Part shown: positions 1 through 9,270 of the stretch, piece after piece | Numbering within the stretch: position 1 is the stretch's first letter | Layout: each line of letters starts with the position of its first letter | DNA from: Kurthia massiliensis | GTDB lineage: Bacteria; Bacillota; Bacilli; Bacillales_A; Planococcaceae | DNA length: 64,000 nucleotides | NCBI RefSeq assembly: GCF_000285555.1 | Contig: NZ_HE610998.1 | Location: 222,392 to 286,391, forward strand | Reading direction: 5' to 3' | Program-made: the position numbers and the translations under genes | The notes under the pieces: generated by a model | What the model was told of the DNA's origin: nothing | The model's database searches: none | What the model saw: only the letters and a program-made list of their open reading frames with translations

Positions 1-68
1 CGCGGTTCCGGTTTTTTGTTGCGAACGCTAAAAAGGAAAATGAAATGTTTTGTCCCAGCCTCCTTTTT
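1..68 (-). repeat. Interspersed GAGGCTGGGAC repeat, partial copy at window edge
   Basis: The reverse strand reads GAGGCTGGGACAAAACATTT, then continues through GTTCGCAACAAAAAACCGG to CCGCG. The same text, with only a few differences, occurs at 38461-38527. The copy is cut by the window start, so the second half of the larger hairpin seen in the other copy is missing. Confidence 0.75.
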
Positions 69-180
69 TTGCGTCTTTCCAATGGACAACGCTCAAAAAA
101 AAAGCTACACTAAATGCGGATGAATTTTTGGGTCTATATATAATAGGAAGAAACTCAAAATAATCGGAGGATTTTAAATA

Positions 181-468
181 ATGGATGCACAAATTCGAGA
201 ATGGTTGGAATGTTTCCAACGTGATAAAGATGCAGATGCATTAGAAGGACTGAAAAATTATTGCATTACGATGATTGAACCTTTAATTGAAGAGTTCGAA
301 CAAAAGTATGGCACTGAAGCAGGTGACCTTCTCCGTGAACGTTGGGACAAACGTTTCTTCTTTATTTTCACAAAGTACCAATTAGATGTCGGCCTAGATT
401 TAAAAACGTTCGTGACGAATACGTATCGTTTTTATTTCATGCAAACGCTCAAAAAAGCGGGCTATTAA
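181..468 (+). CDS. Small hypothetical protein (95 aa), possible sigma-like fragment
   Basis: A 95-residue soluble protein preceded by a clear ribosome site (GGAGG, 8 bases before ATG). It is mostly helical and acidic in the first half. It has an aromatic segment (DKRFFFIFTKYQLDVG) and a C-terminal LKTFVTNTYRFYFMQ. That last part faintly recalls the start of sigma-70 region 2, as in small co-sigma proteins, but no -10 recognition segment follows. I do not recognise the family. It stands alone, converges on the Mrp gene and shares a bidirectional terminator with it. Confidence 0.7.
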   Translation: MDAQIREWLECFQRDKDADALEGLKNYCITMIEPLIEEFEQKYGTEAGDLLRERWDKRFFFIFTKYQLDVGLDLKTFVTNTYRFYFMQTLKKAGY

Positions 469-475
469 ACAATAT

Positions 476-526
476 AAAAAGACTGTCTATCAACTTGCTG
501 CAACAAGCTGATAAACAGTCTTTTTT
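476..526. terminator. Bidirectional rho-independent terminator
   Basis: The stem AAAAGACTGT...ACAGTCTTTT has an inner extension (CTATCA/TGATA) and T-runs on both strands. It lies between two convergent genes. Confidence 0.8.
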
Positions 527-598
527 CACGTTCTTTATAATATATAGATGAATTTTGGGTAAATACTTAGATATAAATGGAAGTATGGATATTGTTAA

Positions 599-1645
599 TT
601 ATTGATAAATCAAATCTTCTGCTAAGTGAGTGAAAGCCTCACCTAACACTGAATCTTCATCGTAGACAGATGAACCGGTATTTTCATCGGGTTGCGCAAA
701 TGGAATTTGTGCGATGACCTCTGTAGCGAGCGCCCCTGCAAGTGCGTCGCCACCACCTTTCCCGAATAAATAACTGCGTTCACCTGTTGGGGTTTCAAAG
801 AACGCCATATTTTCGACAACACCTAAAATTTGGTGTTTCGTATGACGTGCCATAACACCTGCACGAGAGGCTACATGGCTTGCTGCATTGTGCGGCGTTG
901 TAACGATGATTTCTTGGGCTTGGGGGATCATCGCTGCGACATCAATGGCAACATCACCAGTGCCTGGTGGTAAATCTAATAGCACATAATCAAGATCGCC
1001 CCAGTGAGTATTCACTAAGAAGTTGCGGATCCATTTGTTTAACATTGGGCCGCGCCACATCACCGGTTGATTATCTTTTGAGAAGAATCCCATCGACATG
1101 ACTTTGACACCTTCTGCGGTAACAGGTACTGCCATTTGGTCAATCATCGTTGGTTGTTCTTGAATGTGCATCATAGCTGGGATACTGTAGCCGTAAATAT
1201 CCGCATCAACGATACCGACGCGTTTGCCTTGGCGTGCAAGCGCGACTGCAAGGTTGATTGTAACTGTAGATTTACCGACGCCACCTTTTCCACTTGTAAC
1301 GGCGATGAAGCGTACGCCTGAATCTGGGCGAAGCATTTTCGGCATACCTTCATCTGTTGTGTTTTGCTGTTTTAAAGAGGCAGTTAGGGTTCTGCGTTCT
1401 TCATCAGTCATTGAACCGAATTGAATCGTAATGTCTGTTGCTTCAATATCTTTTAAGGCCGCTTCAACGTCTTGTTTGATTTTAGCTTTTAGGGGACAGC
1501 CAGAAATCGTCAAAACAATTGTGAGTGAGATGTGCGTACCATCGATTTTGACATTACGAATCATGTTTAATTCTGTAAGACTTTTATGGAGTTCAGGGTC
1601 TTCAACGTGTGATAGTGCTTGTAAAACTTTTTCTACTGTTAGCAT
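599..1645 (-). CDS. mrp: Mrp/ApbC-type iron-sulfur carrier ATPase (SalA-like)
   Basis: 348 residues. The N-terminal ~90 residues are a MIP18/DUF59 domain with the SGCPLK cysteine motif. A deviant Walker A (GKGGVGKSTVTINLA, near residue 120) follows, then MWRGPMLNKW and LLDLPPGTGD, which are typical of the Mrp/NBP35 family. Family members bind and transfer Fe-S clusters; in Bacillus the homologue SalA also acts as a regulator. The ATG is preceded by GGAGAA. It is the third gene of the leftward fdhF-DUF1641-mrp series, 12 bases after the DUF1641 stop, so it may help supply clusters to the Fe-S-rich formate dehydrogenase. That link is inference from position. Confidence 0.92.
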   Translation of the reverse strand: MLTVEKVLQALSHVEDPELHKSLTELNMIRNVKIDGTHISLTIVLTISGCPLKAKIKQDVEAALKDIEATDITIQFGSMTDEERRTLTASLKQQNTTDEGMPKMLRPDSGVRFIAVTSGKGGVGKSTVTINLAVALARQGKRVGIVDADIYGYSIPAMMHIQEQPTMIDQMAVPVTAEGVKVMSMGFFSKDNQPVMWRGPMLNKWIRNFLVNTHWGDLDYVLLDLPPGTGDVAIDVAAMIPQAQEIIVTTPHNAASHVASRAGVMARHTKHQILGVVENMAFFETPTGERSYLFGKGGGDALAGALATEVIAQIPFAQPDENTGSSVYDEDSVLGEAFTHLAEDLIYQ

Positions 1646-1657
1646 AATAGGGTTCTC

Positions 1658-2137
1658 CTAATCTTTTAATCCTTTACCAAGGCCTTTTAAGAAGTGGACA
1701 CCAAAGTTCATTGCACGGTTGACATCAGGATCATTCATCGCTTTCATTAGCTTGAAGATACTCATTTTGTCTTCTGTTTGTAGGGCAACCTTCGCTTCAT
1801 CCATACCACTGTTTAGGCTTGTCATTAATTTAGCAACCATGCCAGCATCCATAGAAGTTAAAGCGCCAGCTGCACCCATTAATACATTGATCATGTTTGT
1901 AACAGGCTCACGTGTTACTTGACCAAGCGCGATATGCGCGATTTTTTCTTTAGCTTGAAGCATTTTTGTAACGGCTTCAAGTGCACCGACATCGTTTAAC
2001 TCAGCCATAATTGTCATTAACTCGTTAATCACTGACTCGTTATCAGCGACTAATGATTTTAACTGTTCTAGCTTTTGTTCAGCGATTTGTTCGTCAGTGA
2101 GTACTTCTTTTTTAATTTTCGTAATTGGAGCTGCCAT
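1658..2137 (-). CDS. DUF1641 protein, formate dehydrogenase partner (YrhD-like)
   Basis: 159 residues, helical, with no cysteine clusters and no membrane span. The repeated small-residue helices and the C-terminal FGVHFLKGLGKGL are typical of DUF1641 proteins. In Bacillus these are encoded beside a formate dehydrogenase catalytic subunit (yrhD beside yrhE). The start has AAGGAG a few bases upstream and lies only 5 bases after the fdhF stop, so the two are surely co-transcribed. The likely role is an accessory subunit of the dehydrogenase; the biochemical function is not established. Confidence 0.88.
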   Translation of the reverse strand: MAAPITKIKKEVLTDEQIAEQKLEQLKSLVADNESVINELMTIMAELNDVGALEAVTKMLQAKEKIAHIALGQVTREPVTNMINVLMGAAGALTSMDAGMVAKLMTSLNSGMDEAKVALQTEDKMSIFKLMKAMNDPDVNRAMNFGVHFLKGLGKGLKD

Positions 2138-2142
2138 CTAAA

Positions 2143-5082
2143 CTACACTCCTTCTCGTTCCGTCGTTAAGTGCACGTAGCCTGGGCGATCCCATTTACGT
2201 TGTACTTCTACACCATTTTGTGGGTGACGTTTTTTATTACGTGGGTTAGACGCTGGTAATGGATTTTTACCTTTGCGTTTTAATACTTCTACGCGGATTT
2301 TTGTTTGTTTATAAGCCGGTGTAGAAGTATTCGCATCACCTTGAGGACCTGTTAAGAAGTTAATAGAAGATTCTTTATCAGTTGAGTTCATTGGTAAGAA
2401 TAATTCGTTACCTTGAACACGATCTGTCACTAAAGCTGGTACTTTTAATGCGCCGTATGGAGATACTAAGCGAAGTAGAGCACCTGTTTCAATATTACGT
2501 TCTTTTGCAAGTTCTGGTGATACTTCGACGAAGATTTCAGGTACTTTTAATTGGATACCTGTTGATTTGTTTGTCATGTTACCTTCGTGGAAGTGTTCTA
2601 ACATACGACCATTGTTAATATGGCAGTCGTACTGGCAATCGTATTCAACAACTGGCGCCCAGTCATTTAATGCGAAACGAGCACGTTTGTCAGGGAAGTT
2701 GAAACCATCTAAGAATAATAATGGTGTATTAGCACCATTGATAGGGTCACCCCATACGAAACTGTTCCAACCTTCCATATAGTCATAGCTGTTTTGTGCA
2801 AAGATTGGTGTTAAGCTTGCCATTTCAGCATAAATGTCACCTGGGTGTTCGTAGTTCCAGTTACCGCCTAAGCGATTTGCAACATCTTGTAGGATGCGCC
2901 AGTCTGGACGAGATTCACCAAGTGGTGGTAATACTTCATATAAACGTTGAACACGACGCTCAGTGTTTGTGAAAGTACCTTCTTTTTCTAATGAAGGAGA
3001 AGCTGGTAAAATAACGTCTGCATATTGCGCAGTACGAGATAAAAATACGTCTTCTACAACACAGAATTCTAAGTTTGATAATACTTCGTCAACGTGGTTA
3101 GCGTTCGCATCAACTAATGCCATATCTTCACCGACGATGTACATCGCTTTCATTTTGTTTTCCATAATCGCATCAAGCATTGCCATGTTTGTACGGCCTG
3201 GTGTTGATGGGATGGTTGCACCGTAAGCTTGTTCGAATTTCGCACGAGCGGCGTCATCGGTTACCTTTTGGTAGCCAGGAAGTAAGTTTGGTAATGTACC
3301 CATGTCACAAGCGCCTTGTACGTTGTTGTGACCACGTAATGGATAAGCACCAGCGCCTGGACGACGGTAGTTACCAGTCGCTAATAATAGGTTAGAGATC
3401 GCAGCAGATGTGTAAGAACCACCTGTATTTTGCGTAACACCCATACCCCAAAGTACACATGTACCATCAGCGTCGCGAATCATTTCAGCGATGTTGATTA
3501 ATGTAGCAGCTGGGATTTTTGTTTCTTTTTCAGCATATTCAAGTGTGTATTTTTCTAATACTTTTTTGAATGCTTCGTAATCATTCACGTTATCGTCAAT
3601 GAATTTTTGATCGTGCCAACCTTGGTCGATCATGTATTTTGTAACAGCCATTAACCATACTTGGTCCGTACCTTGTTGAGGGCGAATGTGAATGTCTGAG
3701 CGTTCAGCCATTTCATTTTTACGGATATCGGCAACGATTAATTTTTGACCGTGTAATTTGTGTGCACGTTTAACACGTGTTGCAAGTACTGGGTGACCTT
3801 CAGCAGGGTTTGCACCGATGATGATAACAAGACCAGCTTTTGCGATATCTTTAATTGTACCTGCGTCACCACCGATACCAACTGTACGGCTTAAACCGTC
3901 TGTCGCTGGAGATTGGCAGTAACGTGAACAGTTATCGACGTCATTTGTGTTGAATAATTGACGTGCCATTTTTTGAATAAGATAGTTTTCTTCGTTTGTA
4001 ATTTTAGAAGAAGAGATGAAGCCGACTGAACCAGGGCCGTGCTCTTTTTGAATACCGCCTAATTTAGAAGCGACTAAATCTAATGCTTCGTCCCAAGATG
4101 CTTCTACAAACTCATCACCTTTACGGATTAATGGTTTTGTAATACGGTCTTCTGAATTTACGAAGTCCCAACCGAATTTACCTTTCACACAAGTTGAAAT
4201 TGCGTTTACAGGACCTTCAGATGGTTGTACTTTTAAGATGTGACGACCTTTTGTCCAAACTTCGAATGAACAACCGACACCACAGAAAGTACATACTGTT
4301 TTTGTTTTCTTCGTACGTTCGCTACGCATCGCAGATTCAATTTCAGAGATTGCTAGGATACCGCTGTAACCAGGCTCTACATCTTTAATTAAATCAATCA
4401 TTGGATCTAACATGTCTTGCTTCATACCAGTCATGAAACCAGCTTGACCAAGCATTGATTTTTCCATTAATGCATTACATGGACAAACAGTGACACATTG
4501 ACCACAGCTTACACATGAAGAATCGTTGATTGCAACGCCGTCATCCCATTTAATGCGAGGACGTTCTGCTTCCCAATCAAGTGATAACGTTTCGTTAACT
4601 TGTAAGTTTTGACATACTTCTACACATTGACCACATGCGATACATTGGTTTGGATCGTAGCGGTAGAATGGGTGAGACATGTCGACTTCTGTTGGGTCAA
4701 CTTTCGGTTTGTATTCGTATTTTTGATGTTCAATGCCCATCATGTCAACAGTGTTATGTAACGTACAGTTACCATTGTTGTTATCACATACTGTACAGTA
4801 AAGCATGTGGTTTTCTAACAAACGGTCCATTGCTTCCGTTTGTGCTTCCTTCGCCTTATCAGAAGCAAGTTGTACGTCCATGCCTGCTACAGCTTTTGTA
4901 GAACATGAGCGTACAAGTTTACCATCGATTTCTACAATACATGTATCACATGTACGGATAGGGTCGACAGCTTCAACATGACACACTTGTGGGTGTTCAA
5001 TGTTGTTGGCGTTAATCGTATCAAGGATTGTCGCGCCTTCTTTTACGTCATAAGGCACGCCATTGATTTTGATCTCCGTCAA
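2143..5082 (-). CDS. fdhF: Formate dehydrogenase alpha subunit, molybdopterin and multi-Fe-S, Cys-type
   Basis: 979 residues. Domains in order: a plant-type 2Fe-2S domain (residues 1-80, with CHVEAVDPIRTCDTC and a later Cys); a His/Cys-liganded cluster segment (HMLYCTVCDNNNGNC); two 4Fe-4S ferredoxin motifs (CIACGQCVEVC and CVSCGQCVTVCPC); then the molybdopterin oxidoreductase body opening with CTFCGVGCSFEV. The presumed Mo-ligating residue is the second Cys in NCSRYCQSPA, so this is a cysteine enzyme and needs no selenocysteine. It oxidises formate to CO2 in the cytoplasm and resembles Bacillus YrhE. Translation starts at TTG (5082), placed by GGAGGAGG about 8 bases upstream. No NuoE/NuoF-type diaphorase subunits lie nearby. 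Confidence 0.95.
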   Translation of the reverse strand: MTEIKINGVPYDVKEGATILDTINANNIEHPQVCHVEAVDPIRTCDTCIVEIDGKLVRSCSTKAVAGMDVQLASDKAKEAQTEAMDRLLENHMLYCTVCDNNNGNCTLHNTVDMMGIEHQKYEYKPKVDPTEVDMSHPFYRYDPNQCIACGQCVEVCQNLQVNETLSLDWEAERPRIKWDDGVAINDSSCVSCGQCVTVCPCNALMEKSMLGQAGFMTGMKQDMLDPMIDLIKDVEPGYSGILAISEIESAMRSERTKKTKTVCTFCGVGCSFEVWTKGRHILKVQPSEGPVNAISTCVKGKFGWDFVNSEDRITKPLIRKGDEFVEASWDEALDLVASKLGGIQKEHGPGSVGFISSSKITNEENYLIQKMARQLFNTNDVDNCSRYCQSPATDGLSRTVGIGGDAGTIKDIAKAGLVIIIGANPAEGHPVLATRVKRAHKLHGQKLIVADIRKNEMAERSDIHIRPQQGTDQVWLMAVTKYMIDQGWHDQKFIDDNVNDYEAFKKVLEKYTLEYAEKETKIPAATLINIAEMIRDADGTCVLWGMGVTQNTGGSYTSAAISNLLLATGNYRRPGAGAYPLRGHNNVQGACDMGTLPNLLPGYQKVTDDAARAKFEQAYGATIPSTPGRTNMAMLDAIMENKMKAMYIVGEDMALVDANANHVDEVLSNLEFCVVEDVFLSRTAQYADVILPASPSLEKEGTFTNTERRVQRLYEVLPPLGESRPDWRILQDVANRLGGNWNYEHPGDIYAEMASLTPIFAQNSYDYMEGWNSFVWGDPINGANTPLLFLDGFNFPDKRARFALNDWAPVVEYDCQYDCHINNGRMLEHFHEGNMTNKSTGIQLKVPEIFVEVSPELAKERNIETGALLRLVSPYGALKVPALVTDRVQGNELFLPMNSTDKESSINFLTGPQGDANTSTPAYKQTKIRVEVLKRKGKNPLPASNPRNKKRHPQNGVEVQRKWDRPGYVHLTTEREGV

Positions 5083-5669
5083 AGAAATTCCTCCTCCTCG
5101 TATGAATGTTCAACATAAAAGCGACGAATGTTTACAAATACTTGAACGTATTTGAGTGTCTTGTTATAAATTCGACGTCAATGTACTGAAAATTCATAAT
5201 ACAAGTATCAAATTAGTTGAATCGTTATCCTCTAGCCTTATAATAAGATAATAAGGAATTAGAGAAGTTCCTCTTATAAAAACAAAAAAACCACCATGAA
5301 AAGACCGAGGCAACTTTTCTCCGTTTTGCCTGAGTACTTTATTTCATGGTGGAATAGATTTTTAGCAGTTACTTGCTTAAAAGGCCAATCCTACATTTAA
5401 TTTTAAGTATAAAAATAATCACAATACATTAACCAATCGCATAGCGTCACCGCTAAACGATAGAAGAAAATACTGAAATCATTTTTAATGCAAGATTTAT
5501 CGTATCATGACTCGATATAATGTGACAAGGGTATTTATAAAAAAATATGATCATCATTTTCATTTAAAAAAGGTCTTTTCATTTTTGAAAAGTTGAGCTA
5601 TAGTTATCAACTTGTGAGGGTCACCACCGACTAGCATTTATAAAATGTAAATATAAGGGAGGCTAGAAA
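5083..5669. other. Divergent intergenic region between fdhF and fdhD operons
   Basis: 587 bases without a convincing gene. It holds a long terminator-like hairpin (5288-5353), a compact hairpin at 5436-5461 (ATCG..TAGCG / CGCTA..CGAT), an inverted repeat TATCG-N10-CGATA at 5498-5517, and on the minus strand a possible promoter TTGTCA-N18-TACGAT overlapping that repeat. If this promoter is used, fdhF mRNA has a long leader that includes both hairpins. Confidence 0.5.
5279..5353 (-). promoter_or_regulatory. Candidate structured leader/attenuator upstream of fdhF
   Basis: The outer stem CCACCATGAAA/TTTCATGGTGG encloses an inner stem AGGCAA/TTGCCT with conserved-looking flanks (ACGGAG, CTCGGTC on the minus strand). 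On the minus strand it is followed at once by a run of eight T, so it would end transcription about 200 bases before fdhF. A terminator in the middle of a divergent region makes sense as an attenuator. A molybdenum/tungsten-cofactor riboswitch is the obvious hypothesis, but I could not match the aptamer with confidence. Confidence 0.4.
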
Positions 5670-6017
5670 ATGTCAAAAAAAGTGCATGAGTTCAATGACA
5701 TCATTCGCAAGTTAAGAAAAGATTTGTTCGGAAAAGGCCCCGAACGCATTCATACTGTATTTGTAGAAAACTTAGCAGTATCAACGCTTTATGGGAATAT
5801 TACACCGACAGAAAAATTTATCGCAGGTACCATTGATGGTGCAAAAATTGTCCATGAAGCGCGTACAGCAATGATTCAAGATTTATATTCTAAAAAAACA
5901 CCAGATGGTATGGAAGAACTAATGGGTGCCAAACTTTTACATTTATTTTCCGATATTAAATTAGAGGAGGATATGGCCGTCTCTGTATTTATATTTGAAA
6001 AAAATATAGAAGAGTAG
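5670..6017 (+). CDS. DUF2294 family protein (YbcI-like)
   Basis: 115 residues. It matches the DUF2294 pattern: FGKGPERIHTVFVENLAVSTL, TPTEKFIAGTIDGAKIVHEAR, MGAKLLHLFSDI and a closing SVFIFEKN. The function of the family is unknown. The gene has an AAGGGAGG ribosome site and lies 10 bases upstream of fdhD, so it is the first gene of a rightward fdhD-moaA unit. Its place here supports a role in formate dehydrogenase maturation or regulation, which is inference only. Confidence 0.82.
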   Translation: MSKKVHEFNDIIRKLRKDLFGKGPERIHTVFVENLAVSTLYGNITPTEKFIAGTIDGAKIVHEARTAMIQDLYSKKTPDGMEELMGAKLLHLFSDIKLEEDMAVSVFIFEKNIEE

Positions 6018-6027
6018 GAGGGGGCTT

Positions 6028-6819
6028 ATGAATACGCAAATTAAACGATCGGTCTTACGCATTGAAGGTAATGAAAAACGTATGATTGAAGATTCGATTG
6101 TGACAGAACATCCTGTTACCGTGAAAATTAATCAACAAGAATTTGTTACGATGGTTTGTACACCAGAATATGTTGAAGACATGGTTGTAGGTTATTTAGC
6201 CTCTGAGCGTATTATTCGTTCTTTCGAAGATATTGACCGTATGTGGTATCAAGAAAAGGACGGGCTTGTGCATATTGAAACGAAAAAGATTAATCCGCTT
6301 GCACAACAAGTCCAAAATAAACGCTATATTACATCATGCTGTGGTATGAGCCGCCAAGGTTTCGTTTTCGCAAACGATGCTTTAGCAGCAAAACAAATGG
6401 ATGAAATCAACGTAACCGTTTCCCCAGAAGATTGTTACCGTTTGATGCGTACGATGCAAGAAGGCGCTGTAACATTTAAAGAAACAGGTGGCGTGCATAA
6501 TGCTGCACTGTGTGATAAAAATGGTATCATCGTCAGCCGTATGGATATCGGGCGTCACAATGCGCTTGATAAAATTTATGGCTATTGCATGCGCAATGAC
6601 ATTTCGATTGAAGATAAAATTCTCGTTTTTAGTGGACGTATTTCATCAGAAATCTTAATGAAAGTATCAAAAATCGGCTGTGAAATCGTTTTATCGAAGT
6701 CTGCACCTACTGAGCTAGCACTTAGTTTAGCTGACCAACTCGGTATTACGACAATTGGTTTTATCCGTAACAATGCAATGAACGTCTATACGCATGAAAG
6801 ACGTGTCGAATTAGACTAA
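6028..6819 (+). CDS. fdhD: Formate dehydrogenase accessory sulfurtransferase FdhD
   Basis: 263 residues, the usual length. FdhD moves sulfur from a cysteine desulfurase to the molybdenum cofactor, which formate dehydrogenase needs for activity. Visible marks are PEYVEDMVVGYLASERII, the sulfur-carrying cysteine pair in ITSCCGMSRQGF (near residue 108), GGVHNAALCD, and DIGRHNALDKIYGY. The ATG follows GGAGGGGG. It sits between the DUF2294 gene and moaA and faces away from fdhF, its client. Confidence 0.95.
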   Translation: MNTQIKRSVLRIEGNEKRMIEDSIVTEHPVTVKINQQEFVTMVCTPEYVEDMVVGYLASERIIRSFEDIDRMWYQEKDGLVHIETKKINPLAQQVQNKRYITSCCGMSRQGFVFANDALAAKQMDEINVTVSPEDCYRLMRTMQEGAVTFKETGGVHNAALCDKNGIIVSRMDIGRHNALDKIYGYCMRNDISIEDKILVFSGRISSEILMKVSKIGCEIVLSKSAPTELALSLADQLGITTIGFIRNNAMNVYTHERRVELD

Positions 6820-6845
6820 ATTACTGAAAACGAGGAGGTGTGAAG

Positions 6846-7859
6846 ATGAACCCAATTTATGACCAATTAAAGCGTCCATTACGCGATTTACGTATTTCAG
6901 TTACGGATCGCTGTAATTTTCGCTGCAGTTATTGTATGCCAGAAGAGATTTTCGGACCTGATTTTGCGTTCCTACCGAATGATAAAATTTTAAGCTTTGA
7001 AGAAATCGAACGTCTTGTGAAAATTTTTGTGTCATTTGGCGTCAAAAAAATTCGCATTACAGGTGGTGAGCCCTTAATGCGCCGTGATTTACCGGTATTA
7101 GTACGCATGATTCGCAATATTGAAGGTGTAGAAGATATTGCAATGACGACGAACGGGTCGTTACTAAAAAAATATGCGCGTCCATTGAAAGAAGCAGGAC
7201 TTGACCGTGTGTCAGTGAGCCTAGATTCTCTAGACGATGAGCGATTTTTCGCAATGAACGGTCGACGAGGCAAAGTTAAAACAGTGCTAGCAGGTATTGA
7301 GGCAGCAGCAGAGGCAGGACTATATGTCAAAGTGAATATGGTTGTGCAAAAAGGCAAAAATACAGAAGATATTTTACCGATGGCGCAATATTTCAAAGAG
7401 AAAAAACATATTTTACGCTTTATTGAGTATATGGATGTCGGCAGTTCCAATGGTTGGCGCTTAGACGACGTTGTATCGAAAAAATCAATCGTTGAAGAAG
7501 TGTCAAAAATTGTTCCTGTAAAACCCGTCGCGCCAAACTATAAAGGTGAAGTTGCAACACGTTTTGCTTATGAAGATGGTGATGGCGAAGTTGGTGTCAT
7601 TTCATCTGTAACCGATTCGTTTTGTGGTAATTGTTCTCGTGCACGTATTTCTGCTGAAGGCAAAATGTACACATGCCTTTTCGCAACGGAAGGTACAGAT
7701 TTACGTTCATTATTGCGATCTGATTTAAGTGATGATGATGTTGCGGCACAAATTGCTGCTGTGTGGGAAAATCGTACAGATCGTTATTCAGATGAGCGGA
7801 CAGAACAAACAGCTAGTCGTCGAAAAGGGCGCATTGAAATGTCGCATATTGGCGGCTAG
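6846..7859 (+). CDS. moaA: GTP 3',8-cyclase MoaA
   Basis: 337 residues. A radical SAM enzyme that, with MoaC, converts GTP to cyclic pyranopterin monophosphate, the first step of molybdopterin synthesis. It has the N-terminal SAM cluster motif [10 protein letters not shown], the GGEPLMRRD segment, the C-terminal cluster [20 protein letters not shown], and the conserved terminal Gly-Gly (HIGG*) needed for activity. I start at ATG 6846, which has GAGGAGG 5-6 bases upstream; an in-frame GTG at 6840 overlaps that ribosome site. It is separated from moaC-mobA-moaB, which lie beyond focA on the other strand. Confidence 0.96.
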   Translation: MNPIYDQLKRPLRDLRISVTDRCNFRCSYCMPEEIFGPDFAFLPNDKILSFEEIERLVKIFVSFGVKKIRITGGEPLMRRDLPVLVRMIRNIEGVEDIAMTTNGSLLKKYARPLKEAGLDRVSVSLDSLDDERFFAMNGRRGKVKTVLAGIEAAAEAGLYVKVNMVVQKGKNTEDILPMAQYFKEKKHILRFIEYMDVGSSNGWRLDDVVSKKSIVEEVSKIVPVKPVAPNYKGEVATRFAYEDGDGEVGVISSVTDSFCGNCSRARISAEGKMYTCLFATEGTDLRSLLRSDLSDDDVAAQIAAVWENRTDRYSDERTEQTASRRKGRIEMSHIGG

Positions 7860-7902
7860 TACGTTGTAACTCGTATGAATTAAGGGAGATTTAAGAATTA
7901 TC

Positions 7903-8679
7903 ATGGCTTTTTATAAACCAGAAGAAATTAAAGATATCGCAATAAACACAGGTGCGGCAAAAGCGAACGCTAGCTTAATGAAAATGCTTATTTTAGGCTT
8001 TTTCGGTGGCGCGTTCATCGCATTAGGTTTCTTATTAGACATTCGTATTATGGGCACGATGCCCGCTGAATGGGGTAGCTTCGGTACATTTATCGGTGCA
8101 ACAATGTTCCCATTAGGTCTTATTTTAGTATTATTAGCAGGCGCTGATTTAATTACAGGTAACATGATGACAGTCGCAATGGCATTATTCTCACGTAAAA
8201 TTGGTTTTGGTAAATTAGTATCTAACTGGATTATCGTTACATTAGCAAACTTAGTAGGTGCATTATTCATTGCTTACTTCTTCGGTCACTACGTAGGTCT
8301 TACAGAAGGTGCTTTCGCAGAAAAAACAATGGCAGTGGCAACTTCAAAAGTTGACGCTTCATTTATGCAAATCGTTGTTTCTGGTGTAGGTTGTAACTGG
8401 TTAGTATGTTTAGCTGTATGGTTATGCATGGGTGCACAAGATTTCGTAGGTAAAATCTTAGGTATTTGGTTCCCTGTAACTGCATTCGTAACAATTGGTT
8501 TCCAACACGTTGTTGCTAACATGTTCGTAATCCCAGCTGGTATTTTCGCTGGTGCTGACGTAACTTGGGGCGATTTCTTCTACAACATCAGTGGCGCATT
8601 CATCGGTAACGTTATCGGTGGTGCTGTGTTCGTAGGTTTAGCATACTTTGTTGCATTCAAAAACAAAGCTGCAAAATAA
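7903..8679 (+). CDS. focA: Formate/nitrite transporter family channel (FocA-like)
   Basis: 258 residues, six hydrophobic spans, the normal size for the formate-nitrite transporter family. Recognisable pieces are GFFGGAFIALGFLLDI, ADLITGNMMTVAMALFSRKI, GCNWLVCLAVWLCMGAQDFVGK and FQHVVANMFVIPAGIFAGADVTW. The lumen histidine lies in FQHVVANMF. It probably carries formate, since it follows fdhD and moaA and the formate dehydrogenase is close by; nitrite cannot be excluded from sequence. It ends at a strong terminator. Confidence 0.92.
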   Translation: MAFYKPEEIKDIAINTGAAKANASLMKMLILGFFGGAFIALGFLLDIRIMGTMPAEWGSFGTFIGATMFPLGLILVLLAGADLITGNMMTVAMALFSRKIGFGKLVSNWIIVTLANLVGALFIAYFFGHYVGLTEGAFAEKTMAVATSKVDASFMQIVVSGVGCNWLVCLAVWLCMGAQDFVGKILGIWFPVTAFVTIGFQHVVANMFVIPAGIFAGADVTWGDFFYNISGAFIGNVIGGAVFVGLAYFVAFKNKAAK

Positions 8680-8700
8680 TTTAAGACATTCGTCTAAATT

Positions 8701-8741
8701 AAAAAATGGAATCGTGCGATAAGGCGCGATTCCATTTTTGT
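8701..8741. terminator. Bidirectional terminator between focA and moaC
   Basis: Perfect-looking stem AAAAATGGAATCG.../...CGATTCCATTTTT with a short loop, flanked by A- and T-runs, at the meeting point of two convergent transcripts. Confidence 0.85.
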
Positions 8742-8781
8742 TCGATATAAAAAAAGCGCAGTATGTACCGCGCCTTTCTTA

Positions 8782-9270
8782 CTATATTTTGTCATTGATA
8801 AACGTGCCGCTTTTGCCGCCTGTTTTTTTCACAAGATATGTGTTTTTAATCATCATCGACTTGTCGACAGCTTTACACATATCGTAAAAAGTAAGTGCCG
8901 CAATCGATACCGCCGTTAATGCTTCCATCTCCACGCCTGTTTTGCCATCGCATTTGACAGTCGCTTCGATGTGTAGCTCATAGCCGCCTTCGATCTGCTC
9001 GTAATGAAACGCAAAGTCCGTACCTTGTAGCATGATTGGGTGACACATCGGAATAATATCCGCTGTTTTTTTCGCCCCCATAATACCAGCAATTTGGGCT
9101 ACTTGCGTTGGGTCACCTTTTTTAATATTGCCATCTTCAATGGCTGCGTATAGTTCGTTTGATAAAACGATGGTGCTGCGCGCAATGGCAGTACGGCTTG
9201 TTGGGTTTTTGTCTGAAATGTCGACCATTTTTGGACGGCCGGCTTCGTTCCAATGTGAAAATTCGCTCAT
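8782..9270 (-). CDS. moaC: Cyclic pyranopterin monophosphate synthase MoaC
   Basis: 162 residues, full length. It completes the MoaA reaction to cPMP. Family marks: [16 protein letters not shown] at the N-terminus, [40 protein letters not shown] and [13 protein letters not shown]. Its start overlaps the mobA stop by one base, so mobA and moaC are translationally coupled. It is the last gene of a moaB-mobA-moaC unit. Confidence 0.96.
   Translation of the reverse strand: MSEFSHWNEAGRPKMVDISDKNPTSRTAIARSTIVLSNELYAAIEDGNIKKGDPTQVAQIAGIMGAKKTADIIPMCHPIMLQGTDFAFHYEQIEGGYELHIEATVKCDGKTGVEMEALTAVSIAALTFYDMCKAVDKSMMIKNTYLVKKTGGKSGTFINDKI

Noticed and set aside
342-551. 69-codon plus-strand frame overlapping the first gene
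   Set aside because: Lies inside a better gene with a clear ribosome site and runs through the terminator hairpin.
2143-5082. Selenocysteine formate dehydrogenase
   Set aside because: The active-site residue is Cys (NCSRYCQSPA) and no in-frame TGA occurs.
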